Positions 6,276-15,123 are shown, counted from the first letter of the stretch. The stretch: 64,000 nt of DNA from GCA-020345945 sp964596985 (GCA_964596985.1 CAZQWG010000001.1:124001-188000), one strand, 5' to 3'. The notes: generated by a model not told the origin, from the letters alone. Numbers and translations are program-made.

Positions 6276-7268
6276 GATCTAGGATAGGTTCCTTCAGGCA
6301 TTAATACGCGCCGAGTCTTGCAGACAAGACCGTGATCCTTCTCTAAAACCTCCTCAGCAGACATCAAAGCATTCCCCAAGGCAACAGCCTCCGATTTTTG
6401 GCTGAAGATAGCCACCAGCCCTCCACGTTTAAGAGGGGTCTCAAGGCTTAGCACTCCAGGAACCGCCAGATCTGCCCCATGACAGATCGCATCGATTGCA
6501 GAATCTCTGATGTAGATCTTAGGGAGATACGTCAAGGCATCCTCCATCGGCCGAAGTATCCGAAGAAGATGGTTCGGATTATCCTCTTCCTTCCAGAAGG
6601 AGAAGGCGTCAACAAGATCGTAGAGAGAGAAGACCGTGTCTTCGGTGAAAGGCCCCGTCCTAGTTCTCCGCAATTCTCTCATATGGGCACCACAGCCCAC
6701 CGCCTCCCCCAGATCATGGCATAATTTTCTAATGTATGTCCCTGCTTGGCAAGCCACCCGAAAGAGAACGTTTTCCCCATCAATCTCAAGTAGGTCTAGA
6801 CTGTATATCACGCGTTTTCTGAGCCTCCTCTTCACTGAGGAGCGAAGAGGAGGACGCTGGAAGATCTCCCCGATGAACTCTGAGAACACCGGGTTCAGAA
6901 GGCTCGAAGGCACTTCTCTATGAAGTCGCATGACACATACATACTCCTTACCTTCCAAGAGAAGAGCTTGCAGGACACGAGTCGCCTGCTCAAGAGCTAT
7001 CGGAAGAATACCCGTCACTTTGGGATTTCCCTGGAAGACCCTCTAAGGTCCCACCGTGACCGGCTCTATCGACTCCGAGAACCTTCTTGGTCCAAGCAAC
7101 AACCTCATGGCTTGTAGGACCTCGAGGTTTGTCAATGTTGACAACCCCAAAGCGGAGACGGTCCTCAAGAGGTCTCTCAGATGGATAACAACCGGAATTA
7201 GGATCAGTCTCTTCCTCAGCCTTGACTCTGAGCTCTCTCACAACATTCCACGGGGATTCGAAACGCAT
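6248..7268 (-). CDS. cbf5: tRNA/rRNA pseudouridine synthase Cbf5 (TruB/dyskerin), intron-split gene
   Basis: Cbf5 is the catalytic subunit of the archaeal H/ACA RNP. Exon 1 (7268-7043) encodes the N-terminus and GVVNIDKPRGPTSHEVVAW. Exon 2 (7026-6248) encodes VTGILPIALEQATRV, QRPPLRSSVKRR, GTYIRKLCHD and the C-terminal PUA domain (CHGADLAVPGV). Reading straight through breaks the frame inside the universally conserved GHGGTLDP motif. Excising 16 nt (7042-7027) restores GHGGTLDPKVTG and yields 334 aa, the family length. The catalytic Asp codon is G|AT across the junction, so unspliced mRNA cannot give active enzyme. ATG 7268 has an SD (GGAG, 8-nt spacing); GTG 7334 is an in-frame alternative overlapping the L14e stop. 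Confidence 0.95.
7027..7042 (-). other. cbf5: 16-nt BHB pre-mRNA intron in cbf5
   Basis: On the transcript, outer helix GGGA/TCCC (exonic) and central helix CCTT/AGGG (one G-T pair) are separated by 3-nt bulges AGA and AAA. Cutting after the second base of each bulge removes exactly 16 nt and restores the frame. Archaeal cbf5 introns of this kind are known from Crenarchaeota and are removed by the tRNA splicing endonuclease. Confidence 0.93.
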
Positions 7269-7330
7269 TGATAATTCTCCGAGCAGAGATGGAAGAACCA
7301 CATCAAAAAGGTTGCTCACAGAGTGAGCGA

Positions 7331-7606
7331 TCACTCCTGCTTGGAGACGGCGAATGCCTCCTCAAGCTTGGAGGATTTTATTGCCTTCAAAACAGCCTTA
7401 TCTTCGCAACCTCGGTCGATGTCTACCTTGAACTCCGTTGGTTCGATATGCTTCAGATTGACCCGTCTCCTTTTCACGCCCGTGAGAGAGGATGGCCCAG
7501 TTACAAGGACGAAGTTCTTGTTCATCAGATCTACAATGACGCATTTCTGACCCGTCTCCCTGCCGACGGTTTTCACACAGACTCTGCCGATTTCTATCGC
7601 GGTCAT
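7331..7606 (-). CDS. rpl14e: 50S ribosomal protein L14e
   Basis: A 91-aa KOW-type protein (eL14). The pattern MTAIEIGRVCVKTVGRE, then KCVIVDLMNKNFVLVTGP and KRRRVNLKHIEPTE, is the L14e core that packs on 23S rRNA. ATG 7606 is preferred; GTG 7609 is directly before it. It lies between cmk and cbf5, the order found in many archaea, with 6 nt between the cmk stop and this start. Confidence 0.93.
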   Translation of the reverse strand: MTAIEIGRVCVKTVGRETGQKCVIVDLMNKNFVLVTGPSSLTGVKRRRVNLKHIEPTEFKVDIDRGCEDKAVLKAIKSSKLEEAFAVSKQE

Positions 7607-7612
7607 CACCCA

Positions 7613-8155
7613 TCACTTTTCCTGAGTCGAGAGATACTCCCGTATTATAGTCTTCAAGACTCTGCTTATCGACTTCGAGCCGAGAAAGCTTGTGTCCAAT
7701 ATAACCTCGTATATCGAGGTGTCACCGACATCAATACCATACATCGACTTATACCTTTCCCTTTCCACCGCCTCGCGATGCAACAGCTCCCTTCTCGCCT
7801 CCTCCAAGGGTACACCGTCACGTGACGCCAATCGAGCAACTCTTACGTTCAACGAGGCTTTCAGATACACCTTAATATTAGCGAGTTCTCCTGCCATCCA
7901 ACCGGCCAACTGACCGTCGAGGACAACCGAGCCGTTCTCCGCTTCACGTCGGGTTATATCATCCATCCGCCTATCGATCGAGCTGTCCTTAGTAGCAAGA
8001 TCTGTAAGCTCCATTATTGTGAGACCCCTCTCTCTCGCAATATTGCGAAAGAGGTCACCGGCCGATACGTAACGCAGACCAAACTCCTCGGCGAGCTCCT
8101 TTGCGTATGTAGATTTTCCAGCGCCATGAAGACCGCTAAGAGTCACGACTACCAT
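7613..8155 (-). CDS. cmk: Cytidylate kinase
   Basis: A 180-aa P-loop NMP kinase that phosphorylates CMP (and dCMP) with ATP. The P-loop is GLHGAGKS at residues 8-15, followed by YVSAGDLFR, DRRMDD and VVLDGQLAGWM, and a lid region with RLASRDGVPLEEARREL. The length and the short GLHGAGKST loop are typical of archaeal Cmk rather than adenylate kinase. The gene sits upstream of L14e and cbf5 in a conserved archaeal order. Confidence 0.94.
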   Translation of the reverse strand: MVVVTLSGLHGAGKSTYAKELAEEFGLRYVSAGDLFRNIARERGLTIMELTDLATKDSSIDRRMDDITRREAENGSVVLDGQLAGWMAGELANIKVYLKASLNVRVARLASRDGVPLEEARRELLHREAVERERYKSMYGIDVGDTSIYEVILDTSFLGSKSISRVLKTIIREYLSTQEK

Positions 8156-8227
8156 AGGGAAATCTCACTGACATGATCCATGAAAAACAAGTTTCCGAGT
8201 GGAATAATTGATGAACCAAGAACGCAA

Positions 8228-8761
8228 CTACTCTTCTCCTCCGAAGGAGATCCCCATGGCCCTAGACAGGGGTAGATTGACTCCAAACGAGCAGATAAGA
8301 TACCAATGGAAGAATCCCAAATCTCGTGGGATCAATGGGAGTGATACAGGAGAATACGCAATGACTAGCCCACTGAAGACTTCGTTGAGAAGCGGAAACA
8401 GGACGCCGAATGGGACCATAAAGATAGCCATGAGCTTGAACTGCTGTCTCATCATCCAAGACTGAAGCTGATTTACCTTCGCCTGCCTCCTCTTGATCCT
8501 TGATTCGAGTCTCCGATCGCTGGATTCTTGGGCAGCCTTCAAGTCCTTCATATACTCGTTCACTTCCCTCCTATACTCTTTCATTTTCTCGGCGTCGATC
8601 ACCTTACGGTTCACGGTTGAGACGAGAAGGGAGATGACAGCGGACAAGACTAGCACGAAGATCGTGGATTGAGGGATTGTTGTATACGGGGCCAACGTAA
8701 GCTTCAGCCACTCAGCCATAGGGCGGGTCAGGTCACTCCACCAGGACAATTCGTTCACCAA
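8228..8761 (-). CDS. EMC3/TMCO1-like membrane insertase (Oxa1 superfamily)
   Basis: A 177-aa membrane protein of the DUF106 family. Segment 1 is about residues 30-50, followed by a basic coiled coil (KMKEYRREVNEYMKDLKAAQ...RIKRRQ), then two further segments at about 105-125 and 145-165. Archaeal Ylp1-type proteins are Oxa1-superfamily insertases that assist SecY in membrane protein insertion. Its location directly downstream of secY supports that role. Start TTG 8761 or GTG 8758. The adenylate kinase gene that often separates it from secY is absent. Confidence 0.87.
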   Translation of the reverse strand: MVNELSWWSDLTRPMAEWLKLTLAPYTTIPQSTIFVLVLSAVISLLVSTVNRKVIDAEKMKEYRREVNEYMKDLKAAQESSDRRLESRIKRRQAKVNQLQSWMMRQQFKLMAIFMVPFGVLFPLLNEVFSGLVIAYSPVSLPLIPRDLGFFHWYLICSFGVNLPLSRAMGISFGGEE

Positions 8762-8835
8762 TCTACGATTCAGGGATCTGAGACAGTACTCATAACCCTT
8801 GCTTATGACTTTAACGGAAGACGTATTGTCGGACC

Positions 8836-10272
8836 CTATTTCCCGAAGAAACTTTGCACCGCGGGGTACATCTCGACTACACGTTCTTGAACCAGTTGCT
8901 GGTAGTATTGGAAGAATATCCCAGAAGTCAGGAGTATACCTGTACCTGTCCCAAAGGAATTCAACATATCCCCTAAAGCAGCTAGACAGCCTACTATAAC
9001 ACCGCCTATGACGGCTACAGGTGGTATGTACCGCTCCAAGATTCTTCTGATTGGGCGTTCGGATCTCCTGAACCCGGGTATCTGCACTCCGGAGCTTATC
9101 AGTTGCCCGGCTACGGACTTCGCATCAACGCCACCTACCTCAAGCCAAGTTATCGAGAAGATGACGCAAGACCCGATCAGCAGGAGAACGTAGATAATGG
9201 CGCGGATCGGGTCCTCTCCGACGAGCTCCAGGCTTCTCGGGGGCGTCACGTAGTATGCCAGGCCACCTGCTGGCGTAGGAACTGACCCGGACTGAGTAAA
9301 GGTACCGAGAAGGTTGATCCAGACAGACGAGTTATCAGGATTGAACCTGCTCGACAGGATTTGAGCGACAAAGTAGACGTCGGCGAATAATGCTGACGTC
9401 AGTATTACGGGAATATTCGAGACATAGAGGAGTTGAACCGGGTACTTGCTTCGGTATCCTCTGAACCGAGCGAAGGAGATCGGAATTTCAATCCTTACTC
9501 CCTGAAAATAGACCGCAATGAAGAATACGGATAGCATAGACAAGAACCCTATCATATCCGGCAGATTGTCAGACCTATGAAAAACCCCCCACCACCCATC
9601 CTCGTACTCTCGGCCTATAAGTGCCTGAGAGAAGGCGACCAATGCCCCGTAGTACTTCTTATCAGACATGGGCCCAACGGGGCCGAGAGAGAGCCACCAT
9701 ATTTGTTGGACAACGCCAGCAGCGATGAATAGGCTTATCCCGCTTCCGATCCCCCAGCCTTTCTGAACGAGCTCATCCATCAACATGAGGATAACCCCGG
9801 CCGCTATCAATTGAAGGCATATCAGGAAGGCAATCTCAGGTTTGATACTCCCGTAGGCTCCGCCTAGGATGTAGGCGAGAGCCTGAAAGATGATCATTAG
9901 GATTCCGAAGAACTTGTTTGCACCGGTGAACAATGCACGATCCTCTGTTCTCGAGAAGTCGACTTCGATTATCCCTGATCCTGCAAGTAACTGTAGAATC
10001 AAACCCGCGGTGACAATCGGACCTATTCCAAGCTCCATCAATGTCCCCCTTCTGGCTGCAAGTATCACTCTCATGTATAGAAGGGGGTCATACCCTACTC
10101 CTGAGCTATACATTGGAATGCCGTAGAGAGGAATTTCGGACATAATCAGATACAGAATCAGGACTATAGCGGTCCAGAAGAGCTTCTCATTGAAGCTCAC
10201 CCGTCTTTCAGGTAGTGTCACCTCAGGCATGAACCGGGTCAAGGGCCTGAAAAACTGTAGAAATCGACCCAT
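8836..10272 (-). CDS. secY: Preprotein translocase subunit SecY (Sec61 alpha)
   Basis: A 478-aa, ten-helix channel protein. It has the archaeal N-terminal amphipathic segment, the plug region GYDPLLYMRVILAARRGTLMELGIGPIVTAG, and the cytoplasmic loops with GVRIEIPISFARFRGYRSKYPVQLLYVSNIPVIL. ATG 10272 starts MGRFLQFFRPL; a TTG three codons earlier is in frame. It ends the spc cluster after L15 with an 18-nt gap, as is standard. Confidence 0.97.
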   Translation of the reverse strand: MGRFLQFFRPLTRFMPEVTLPERRVSFNEKLFWTAIVLILYLIMSEIPLYGIPMYSSGVGYDPLLYMRVILAARRGTLMELGIGPIVTAGLILQLLAGSGIIEVDFSRTEDRALFTGANKFFGILMIIFQALAYILGGAYGSIKPEIAFLICLQLIAAGVILMLMDELVQKGWGIGSGISLFIAAGVVQQIWWLSLGPVGPMSDKKYYGALVAFSQALIGREYEDGWWGVFHRSDNLPDMIGFLSMLSVFFIAVYFQGVRIEIPISFARFRGYRSKYPVQLLYVSNIPVILTSALFADVYFVAQILSSRFNPDNSSVWINLLGTFTQSGSVPTPAGGLAYYVTPPRSLELVGEDPIRAIIYVLLLIGSCVIFSITWLEVGGVDAKSVAGQLISSGVQIPGFRRSERPIRRILERYIPPVAVIGGVIVGCLAALGDMLNSFGTGTGILLTSGIFFQYYQQLVQERVVEMYPAVQSFFGK

Positions 10273-10290
10273 TCGCCACAACCAAGCCTT

Positions 10291-10707
10291 CTAAGATATC
10301 ACGACCTCGCCACCCGCTTCGGAGATCTTCCTGATGACAGATTCGGAGGCAGACCCTACTTTCACCCGCAAGGGGCGATCTATCCTTCCAGCCCCTAACA
10401 ACTTGTCATATCCAAGGGATGTCAGGTCAACCGTCTTGATTGCAGCATCACTCTTCCCCTTTGAACGGGGAGGAGGAACAAGCCGAGCCAAGTCTCGCAA
10501 GTTGATCGTGCTTATGCTCTTCTCGCTTGGACATCTGAATCCTACTCTCGGTTGCCATTTCGGTTCGTTCTGGTTCCAGCGTCCCTTATGGGTACCAGCC
10601 TTGCCGTGTCCGCCTCTAGACCCTGACCCACGATGCTGACTCACCTGTCCCCAACCGCAGGTCCGAGACCCTCTTTGTTTCCGGTTCTTTCTCAATCTAT
10701 GTGGCAA
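10291..10707 (-). CDS. rplO: 50S ribosomal protein L15
   Basis: uL15, a late-assembly 23S-binding protein. The N-terminus PHRLRKNRKQRGSRTCGWGQVSQHRGSG matches the archaeal L15 signature, fixing the start at TTG 10707 although the frame is open to 10821. The mature length is 138 aa. GGGAAGG upstream serves as SD. The 126-nt space before it holds a possible internal promoter. Confidence 0.95.
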   Translation of the reverse strand: MPHRLRKNRKQRGSRTCGWGQVSQHRGSGSRGGHGKAGTHKGRWNQNEPKWQPRVGFRCPSEKSISTINLRDLARLVPPPRSKGKSDAAIKTVDLTSLGYDKLLGAGRIDRPLRVKVGSASESVIRKISEAGGEVVIS

Positions 10708-10753
10708 GTCTGAACCTTCCCTATGGCTTGTCCCGTTGGTGTTAAGACCCGCG

Positions 10754-10763
10754 CAATAAATCC
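10754..10763 (-). promoter_or_regulatory. Possible internal promoter before L15-secY
   Basis: The minus strand reads GGATTTATTG in the 126-nt gap between L30 and L15, one of few wide gaps in the spc cluster. A start about 26 nt downstream would give a short L15 leader. This is tentative. Confidence 0.3.
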
Positions 10764-10833
10764 TTTTCGTGTCCGGGAAGTATATGAATCGATAGGAAAC
10801 CGAGATTCTCAATAAGCACATAGGATTCAGGGG

Positions 10834-11316
10834 TTACATCATAGATGAAAGCAGGTCAGTAATTGCTTCTCCTCTGTGGCCTAGTTCGCCTCCTACTGCA
10901 AAGGGTCTCTTTCGAGATTTCCGAAAGCCCCCTCGAGGAGGGTGTAGTCTGAAGACAGGTTTGAGTCCCTGAACATTCTTGAGATTGGCGGTCCCCGCGC
11001 ACAAAGCTTCAGCAAAATTATCTATCGACTTGAAGGCGGATCTATCGGCTAATTCCTTTTCAGTCAGTTTGATTCCTCCGGTAAGCTCTCCTCGAGAGAG
11101 AAGAAGGAGACTGACGGTCTCCGGGGTTCCTTTACCCCAAGTCACATAGTCTTTGACCTTCTGAAGCATGCCAAGCTGGGAGGGAGAAGAGGAGAGAATA
11201 GTCGCATGGTTCATCCTGGTTAGGTGAAGAAGCTTGAGCGTATCTGCGATAGCCTCACGGACCCCTGCCCTTCCTGCGATACGAACTGCTATGACACATT
11301 TAGACTCTGCCGACAA
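10834..11316 (-). CDS. rpmD: 50S ribosomal protein L30
   Basis: uL30 in the long archaeal form (160 aa; bacterial L30 is about 60). CVIAVRIAGRAGVREAIADTLKLLHLTRMNHATIL is the conserved ferredoxin-like half, and FRLHPPRGGF..SRKRPFAVGGELGHRG is the archaeal C-terminal extension. It lies directly downstream of S5 with a 6-nt gap. Confidence 0.95.
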   Translation of the reverse strand: MSAESKCVIAVRIAGRAGVREAIADTLKLLHLTRMNHATILSSSPSQLGMLQKVKDYVTWGKGTPETVSLLLLSRGELTGGIKLTEKELADRSAFKSIDNFAEALCAGTANLKNVQGLKPVFRLHPPRGGFRKSRKRPFAVGGELGHRGEAITDLLSSMM

Positions 11317-11322
11317 GAAGAC

Positions 11323-11946
11323 TCACCGAGCCCAGTCACGAGGTGTGACGATTTGGTATGTGCTCCTGAGGGCATTGTATGTTGCGTAAGCGAACGAGGG
11401 TATGGTTCTGGTGGATCCAAAGGTTCTGGTCCAACAATCCTGAATCCCCACCAACCTAAGAATCGTCTTCATGGTTTCACCGGCGACTAGGCCAACACCG
11501 CGAGGGGCGGGAAGAAGGTCGACCCTGACGCTACCACATTTTCCTGAGACTTTGAATGGTAATGAGTGGGGGTGACTGCAACCGCACTCCCAGCTACCAC
11601 ATCCCCTCTTTACAGGGAATAAGTTCAACTTTGCTTCAACTGTCGCTTTCTGAATGGCACTTCGAACCTGTTTGGCTTTCTCAGATCCTAGACCTATGTA
11701 CCCATCGAGATTTCCAACGGCGACCAGTGATCTGAATCGAGAGCGTTCACCGGCATCCGTCTGCTTCTGGATTAGATCTATGTTCAGTACTTCTTGTTGA
11801 AGATTCGGTTCAAGGATGTCGATTATCATCGACTCCCTTACCTTCATACCCTGCATGTAGATCTCCTCAAGGGAAGATATTCTTCCCTCTTGAACCATTC
11901 GTCCGAGTTTTGTCTTAGGAACCCAGATTTCAGCTCTATTCTCCAT
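11323..11946 (-). CDS. rpsE: 30S ribosomal protein S5
   Basis: uS5 (207 aa). The double-stranded RNA-binding N-domain contains RSRFRSLVAVGNLDGYIGLG, and the C-domain contains APRGVGLVAGETMKTILRLVGIQDCWTRTFGSTRT. The protein controls decoding fidelity and mRNA entry. Standard position between L18 and L30; ATG 11946. Confidence 0.96.
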   Translation of the reverse strand: MENRAEIWVPKTKLGRMVQEGRISSLEEIYMQGMKVRESMIIDILEPNLQQEVLNIDLIQKQTDAGERSRFRSLVAVGNLDGYIGLGSEKAKQVRSAIQKATVEAKLNLFPVKRGCGSWECGCSHPHSLPFKVSGKCGSVRVDLLPAPRGVGLVAGETMKTILRLVGIQDCWTRTFGSTRTIPSFAYATYNALRSTYQIVTPRDWAR

Positions 11947-11960
11947 ATTCCTACCTCAAA

Positions 11961-12572
11961 TCATGCTTCAGATTCTTTCTTGAAGGACTCCTTCATTCTG
12001 GACTTTGTCGACTCGAAGAGTTCAGGAAGTATCTCAGGGCTAGCATTCAAGGATAAAAGTCTTGAGAAGCGTTTCTGGTAAGCATCTTCATCGGAGTCCA
12101 TCAAAAGGGTTCCGTAGCTTGCGATGTGTTCTCCTCTGATCCTATCGCTGCTAGGGAGTATCCCCTCATCGTGGGGGACAACGAGACCCCCATCCAAGAC
12201 CCCTTTTAAGACAGCGTAGACACGCGATCCGGCAAGGGGTTTCTTCACTCCTACATCAAAAACCGCTCCTTCAATACCCTTCGATTTTGCCCTGAGAGCG
12301 AGAAGTATCCCGGTCAGATAGGCTGCGGGAAGATTTCTCGTACTCCCCTTCCAACCGAACAAAACCAACTCTGACGAGTGAGAAGACGCAACCGTTGCAT
12401 CCGATTCTGGATACGCTTCGACTATCTGGGCAACCATATGCCTCGAAGACGGCCGGACTACAAGCCTGGGTTTACCCGACAGAACTAATCTTCTCCTCAA
12501 ATAGTAGTCGGTCTTCTTTTCACGTCTCCTTCTGAACGGTACCCTGTGCCTAGGTCCTTCCGCTCTCGTCAA
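11961..12572 (-). CDS. rplR: 50S ribosomal protein L18
   Basis: uL18 (203 aa), the 5S rRNA-binding protein. The N-terminus GPRHRVPFRRRREKKTDYYLRRRLVLSGKPRLVVRPS and the later AAYLTGILLALRAKSKGIEGAVFDVG are archaeal L18 signatures. The 3' end carries the archaeal C-terminal extension. It lies 7 nt after L19e. Confidence 0.96.
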   Translation of the reverse strand: MTRAEGPRHRVPFRRRREKKTDYYLRRRLVLSGKPRLVVRPSSRHMVAQIVEAYPESDATVASSHSSELVLFGWKGSTRNLPAAYLTGILLALRAKSKGIEGAVFDVGVKKPLAGSRVYAVLKGVLDGGLVVPHDEGILPSSDRIRGEHIASYGTLLMDSDEDAYQKRFSRLLSLNASPEILPELFESTKSRMKESFKKESEA

Positions 12573-12579
12573 TTCCTCT

Positions 12580-13029
12580 CTACCTTCTCCTTAGCTCGTG
12601 TGCCTTGAGGTACTGCTCCAGATGCGAGACGCTTCTGAAAGCCCCCCCCTTAACCATTAGGTATAGACGCCGATAGGCGTGGTCAGGCAGTTCCTTCCTG
12701 TCCCTTAGTACTCTGAGCCTTCTCCGGATGGCCCGTACTCTTCGAATCCAGAGGGTCTTCTTAGGGGATCTTGCACCAGTCTTACCCTGCCTATTCCCAG
12801 AACCCCGTCTCCTTCCTTTCTTCTTCTGCATTCGAATTGCCCTACCCCGACCCTTACTTACCCCTTTCTTCTGCTCCAGCTGAATCGCACCTTCGTGAAT
12901 AAGCCGACGGATCTCATTCCTAGTTATCGCTATGTCAACGTCTTCTAGTCGAGCGGGGTCTATTCTCACCCGATTCTTTCCAGAACCTAGAATCTCAGAT
13001 GCTAGTCTCCTCTGGCTCTTCAGATTCAA
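12580..13029 (-). CDS. rpl19e: 50S ribosomal protein L19e
   Basis: eL19 (149 aa), archaeal/eukaryal specific and very basic. It starts NLKSQRRLASEIL with TTG 13029 as Met, and contains IDPARLEDVDIAITRNEIRRLI and a Lys/Arg-rich hinge before the helical C-terminus. The start overlaps the 3' end of L32e by 35 nt, implying coupled translation. Confidence 0.95.
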   Translation of the reverse strand: MNLKSQRRLASEILGSGKNRVRIDPARLEDVDIAITRNEIRRLIHEGAIQLEQKKGVSKGRGRAIRMQKKKGRRRGSGNRQGKTGARSPKKTLWIRRVRAIRRRLRVLRDRKELPDHAYRRLYLMVKGGAFRSVSHLEQYLKAHELRRR

Positions 13030-13396
13030 CCAAAACAACTCCTTGTGGATTGAGTATCTTTATCCTGCGTTCCTTCGCTTTCTCAACTATTGCGGTACGT
13101 TTCTTAGCTCCAACAGTATGCCCAATGCGGGCAGCTTGACGACCTGGGTCGAGCGGATCTAGATCCTCAGGTCGATAGATCAGTACCTCTTCGAGCCCAG
13201 AGGGGTGAAGCCCACGAATATTCTTCATCGATTTGTAGCCTACACCCACTTTTACGGGCCAACCTTTGACACCGCGGCGCATCTTACTGTCCTTGCCCCT
13301 AGGACGCCTCCAACTGTCCTTGACCCTAACGTACTTATCGCTATCTTGCCTCTTGAACGCAGGTTTCCTTCTCCTCATCCGTCTTCGATTCGACAC
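12995..13396 (-). CDS. rpl32e: 50S ribosomal protein L32e
   Basis: eL32 (133 aa). The core is RRRKPAFKRQDSDKYVRVKDSWRRPRGKDSKMRRGVKG, then GYKSMKNIRGLHPSG and HTVGAKKR. GTG 13396 follows a GGGAGG stretch and lies just beyond the L6 stop, so it is preferred. The frame is open further upstream, but those codons overlap L6 and are not conserved. Confidence 0.93.
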   Translation of the reverse strand: MSNRRRMRRRKPAFKRQDSDKYVRVKDSWRRPRGKDSKMRRGVKGWPVKVGVGYKSMKNIRGLHPSGLEEVLIYRPEDLDPLDPGRQAARIGHTVGAKKRTAIVEKAKERRIKILNPQGVVLVESEEPEETSI

Positions 13397-13436
13397 TTCT
13401 CGACTCCGCCTCCCAAAAATCTCATGATAGACCGGG

Positions 13437-13973
13437 TCACATGCCAACTCCTTTCTCGTAGAGATAGATGCCATCCAGAAAGACACGGGGGTCCTTCCGG
13501 CGAATCCTAGTAGCCTGCTCGACATTTGCAGCAGTCTGACTCACCTCTTCGAGATCTATTCCCTGAACAACGACGTCATCCCCGTCAACCGAGACCATCG
13601 ACGAGCCGATTATCTTCGCAATCCTAGGTTTCCTCTCTCCTGAGAAGTTCTCGATTACGATGCGATCTCGGTCTGTCTTGACGGAGACAGGAAAGTGCGC
13701 AAAGACCATCTTAAGCCTATAGGTGAAGCCTTCCCTAACCCCCAGAACCATATTCTCGATATGAGACTTCACGGTTCCTACGACAGCAACCTCTTTCTTC
13801 TGAGGCCACTGCACACTCACCCTAACCTTGCCGTCTTCGAGGGAGATCTTCACAGGGGTATGAGAGAAGTCTCTCGCCAGTTCTCCCTTGGGACCACGAA
13901 CAGTAACCTTTTCTTTATCAACAAGAACCTCAACGTCAGGCGGAATATCTACAATCTTCTCGACAGAGATCAT
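13437..13973 (-). CDS. rplF: 50S ribosomal protein L6
   Basis: uL6 (178 aa), two similar beta-sheet domains near the GTPase centre. Conserved blocks are IPPDVEVLVDKEKVTVRGPKGELARDF, GFTYRLKMVFAHFPV and VVQGIDLEEVSQTAANVEQATRIRRKDPRVFLDGIY. ATG 13973 is preferred; GTG 13982 is an alternative closer to the S8 stop. Confidence 0.95.
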   Translation of the reverse strand: MISVEKIVDIPPDVEVLVDKEKVTVRGPKGELARDFSHTPVKISLEDGKVRVSVQWPQKKEVAVVGTVKSHIENMVLGVREGFTYRLKMVFAHFPVSVKTDRDRIVIENFSGERKPRIAKIIGSSMVSVDGDDVVVQGIDLEEVSQTAANVEQATRIRRKDPRVFLDGIYLYEKGVGM

Positions 13974-13987
13974 CCAAGACACGACTC

Positions 13988-14380
13988 CTAATACACGTAG
14001 GCAAGGAGAGAGCCACCAGTATTTTTTTCCTTGGCCTCTTTGTGGGAGAGAATTCCGTGGGGGGTGGTTACTACAAGTATTCCTATATCCTTCGACGGGA
14101 GATAGCGTTTCTCCCAGAACTCGAAGTTAGCAGCCTTAACGGAGTAACGAGGCTTCACGACACCACATCCATTGACTCTACCCAGTAGTTGGACTTTGAA
14201 TTTCCCTGACCGTCCATCGTCTACGAACTCAAATTCTCCCACGTAACCGTTCTGCTGCATAACTCTAAGGACACGCCCGATGAGTCTTGAGGCGGGGTGA
14301 AGTATGCAGTCACCTTTGAGTCTGGTCTCATTGTTTATTATAGTTGAAAGCGCATTTGCCAGAGGATCCTGCAGAGTCAA
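13988..14380 (-). CDS. rpsH: 30S ribosomal protein S8
   Basis: uS8 (130 aa, exactly the usual archaeal length) when started at TTG 14380, giving M-TLQDPLANALSTI as in other archaea. A strong SD GGAAGGTGA lies about 9 nt upstream, inside the open frame that reaches 14431. The central GYVGEFEFVDDGRSGKFKVQLLGR and C-terminal GILVVTTPHGILSHKEA are typical. It starts 19 nt after the S14 stop. Confidence 0.95.
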   Translation of the reverse strand: MTLQDPLANALSTIINNETRLKGDCILHPASRLIGRVLRVMQQNGYVGEFEFVDDGRSGKFKVQLLGRVNGCGVVKPRYSVKAANFEFWEKRYLPSKDIGILVVTTPHGILSHKEAKEKNTGGSLLAYVY

Positions 14381-14399
14381 ATCAAATTTCACCTTCCAC

Positions 14400-14564
14400 C
14401 TAGCTGTATTTCTTGAATCCCATGCTTTCACCGACTTCTCTGAAACATTGGCGACATAGATTCAGACCGTACCGGCGAATAAGTGCTCCTCGCGAACCGC
14501 AACGTCTACACGGCCTGCTTCCTTTTCCGAAAGTTCTCTCTTTCCCAGGTTTCTGTTTCAGCAC
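14400..14564 (-). CDS. rpsN: 30S ribosomal protein S14 (zinc type)
   Basis: A 54-aa uS14 encoded between L5 and S8, its canonical archaeal position. It starts at GTG 14564 with the SD AAAGGAGG about 6 nt upstream. The sequence includes RTFGKGSRPCRRCGSRG and LIRRYGLNLCRQCFREVGE, ending GFKKYS. The CRRC and CRQC pairs form the structural zinc site. It assembles late in the 30S head. Confidence 0.96.
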   Translation of the reverse strand: MLKQKPGKERTFGKGSRPCRRCGSRGALIRRYGLNLCRQCFREVGESMGFKKYS

Positions 14565-14576
14565 ACATGGCCTCCT

Positions 14577-15122
14577 TTAGGTGATTGTTATTCCGAAGTT
14601 CTCAGTTACGAACAATTGAGCCTCTTGTCTGTTGACTCTCTGACGGCGCCCGACTTGCGAAGGCCTTCGACTCCTGTACCTGACCCGGCTGCCTGGCTTT
14701 TCCAAGACTACACATACGTCCATCCCAAAAATCCCTAATTCAGGTACGTATCTTGTACCAGGGATTTCTATGTGTTCCCTAATTCCAAAGGAGAAGTTTC
14801 CGTAGTCGTCGAAATGGGAGGCAGGAATCCTATCGCCTACGGCGCTGAACGCCTGTTTCAGAAAAGAGACGGCTCGCTCCCTTCTCAGGGTAACTATACA
14901 GGCAATCGACTCACCTGCCCTGATACCGAAGTCTCTAACAGATCTCTTCGCCGTTCTTCTATGAGGTTTTTGACCAGTTAGGTTCTCTAAAACCTGAACA
15001 GCCCTCTCCAACTCCTCTCCCGAACGACCTACAGAGATATTGACAGTGACCTTCCCCACCTTTATCTGAGAAATGGGATTCTCCATGGACTGTTGAGCCA
15101 CCGCGGCTTCGTCTTCTGACAT
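14577..15122 (-). CDS. rplE: 50S ribosomal protein L5
   Basis: uL5 (181 aa), 5S rRNA-binding protein of the central protuberance that contacts P-site tRNA. Conserved segments are ISQIKVGKVTVNISVGRSGEELERAVQVLENLTGQKPHRRTAKRSV (core start), FGIRAGESIACIVTLR and IEIPGTRYVPELGIFGMDVCVVL. About 12 N-terminal acidic residues precede the core. It follows S4e with a 1-nt gap. Confidence 0.95.
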   Translation of the reverse strand: MSEDEAAVAQQSMENPISQIKVGKVTVNISVGRSGEELERAVQVLENLTGQKPHRRTAKRSVRDFGIRAGESIACIVTLRRERAVSFLKQAFSAVGDRIPASHFDDYGNFSFGIREHIEIPGTRYVPELGIFGMDVCVVLEKPGSRVRYRSRRPSQVGRRQRVNRQEAQLFVTENFGITIT

Positions 15123-15123
15123 A

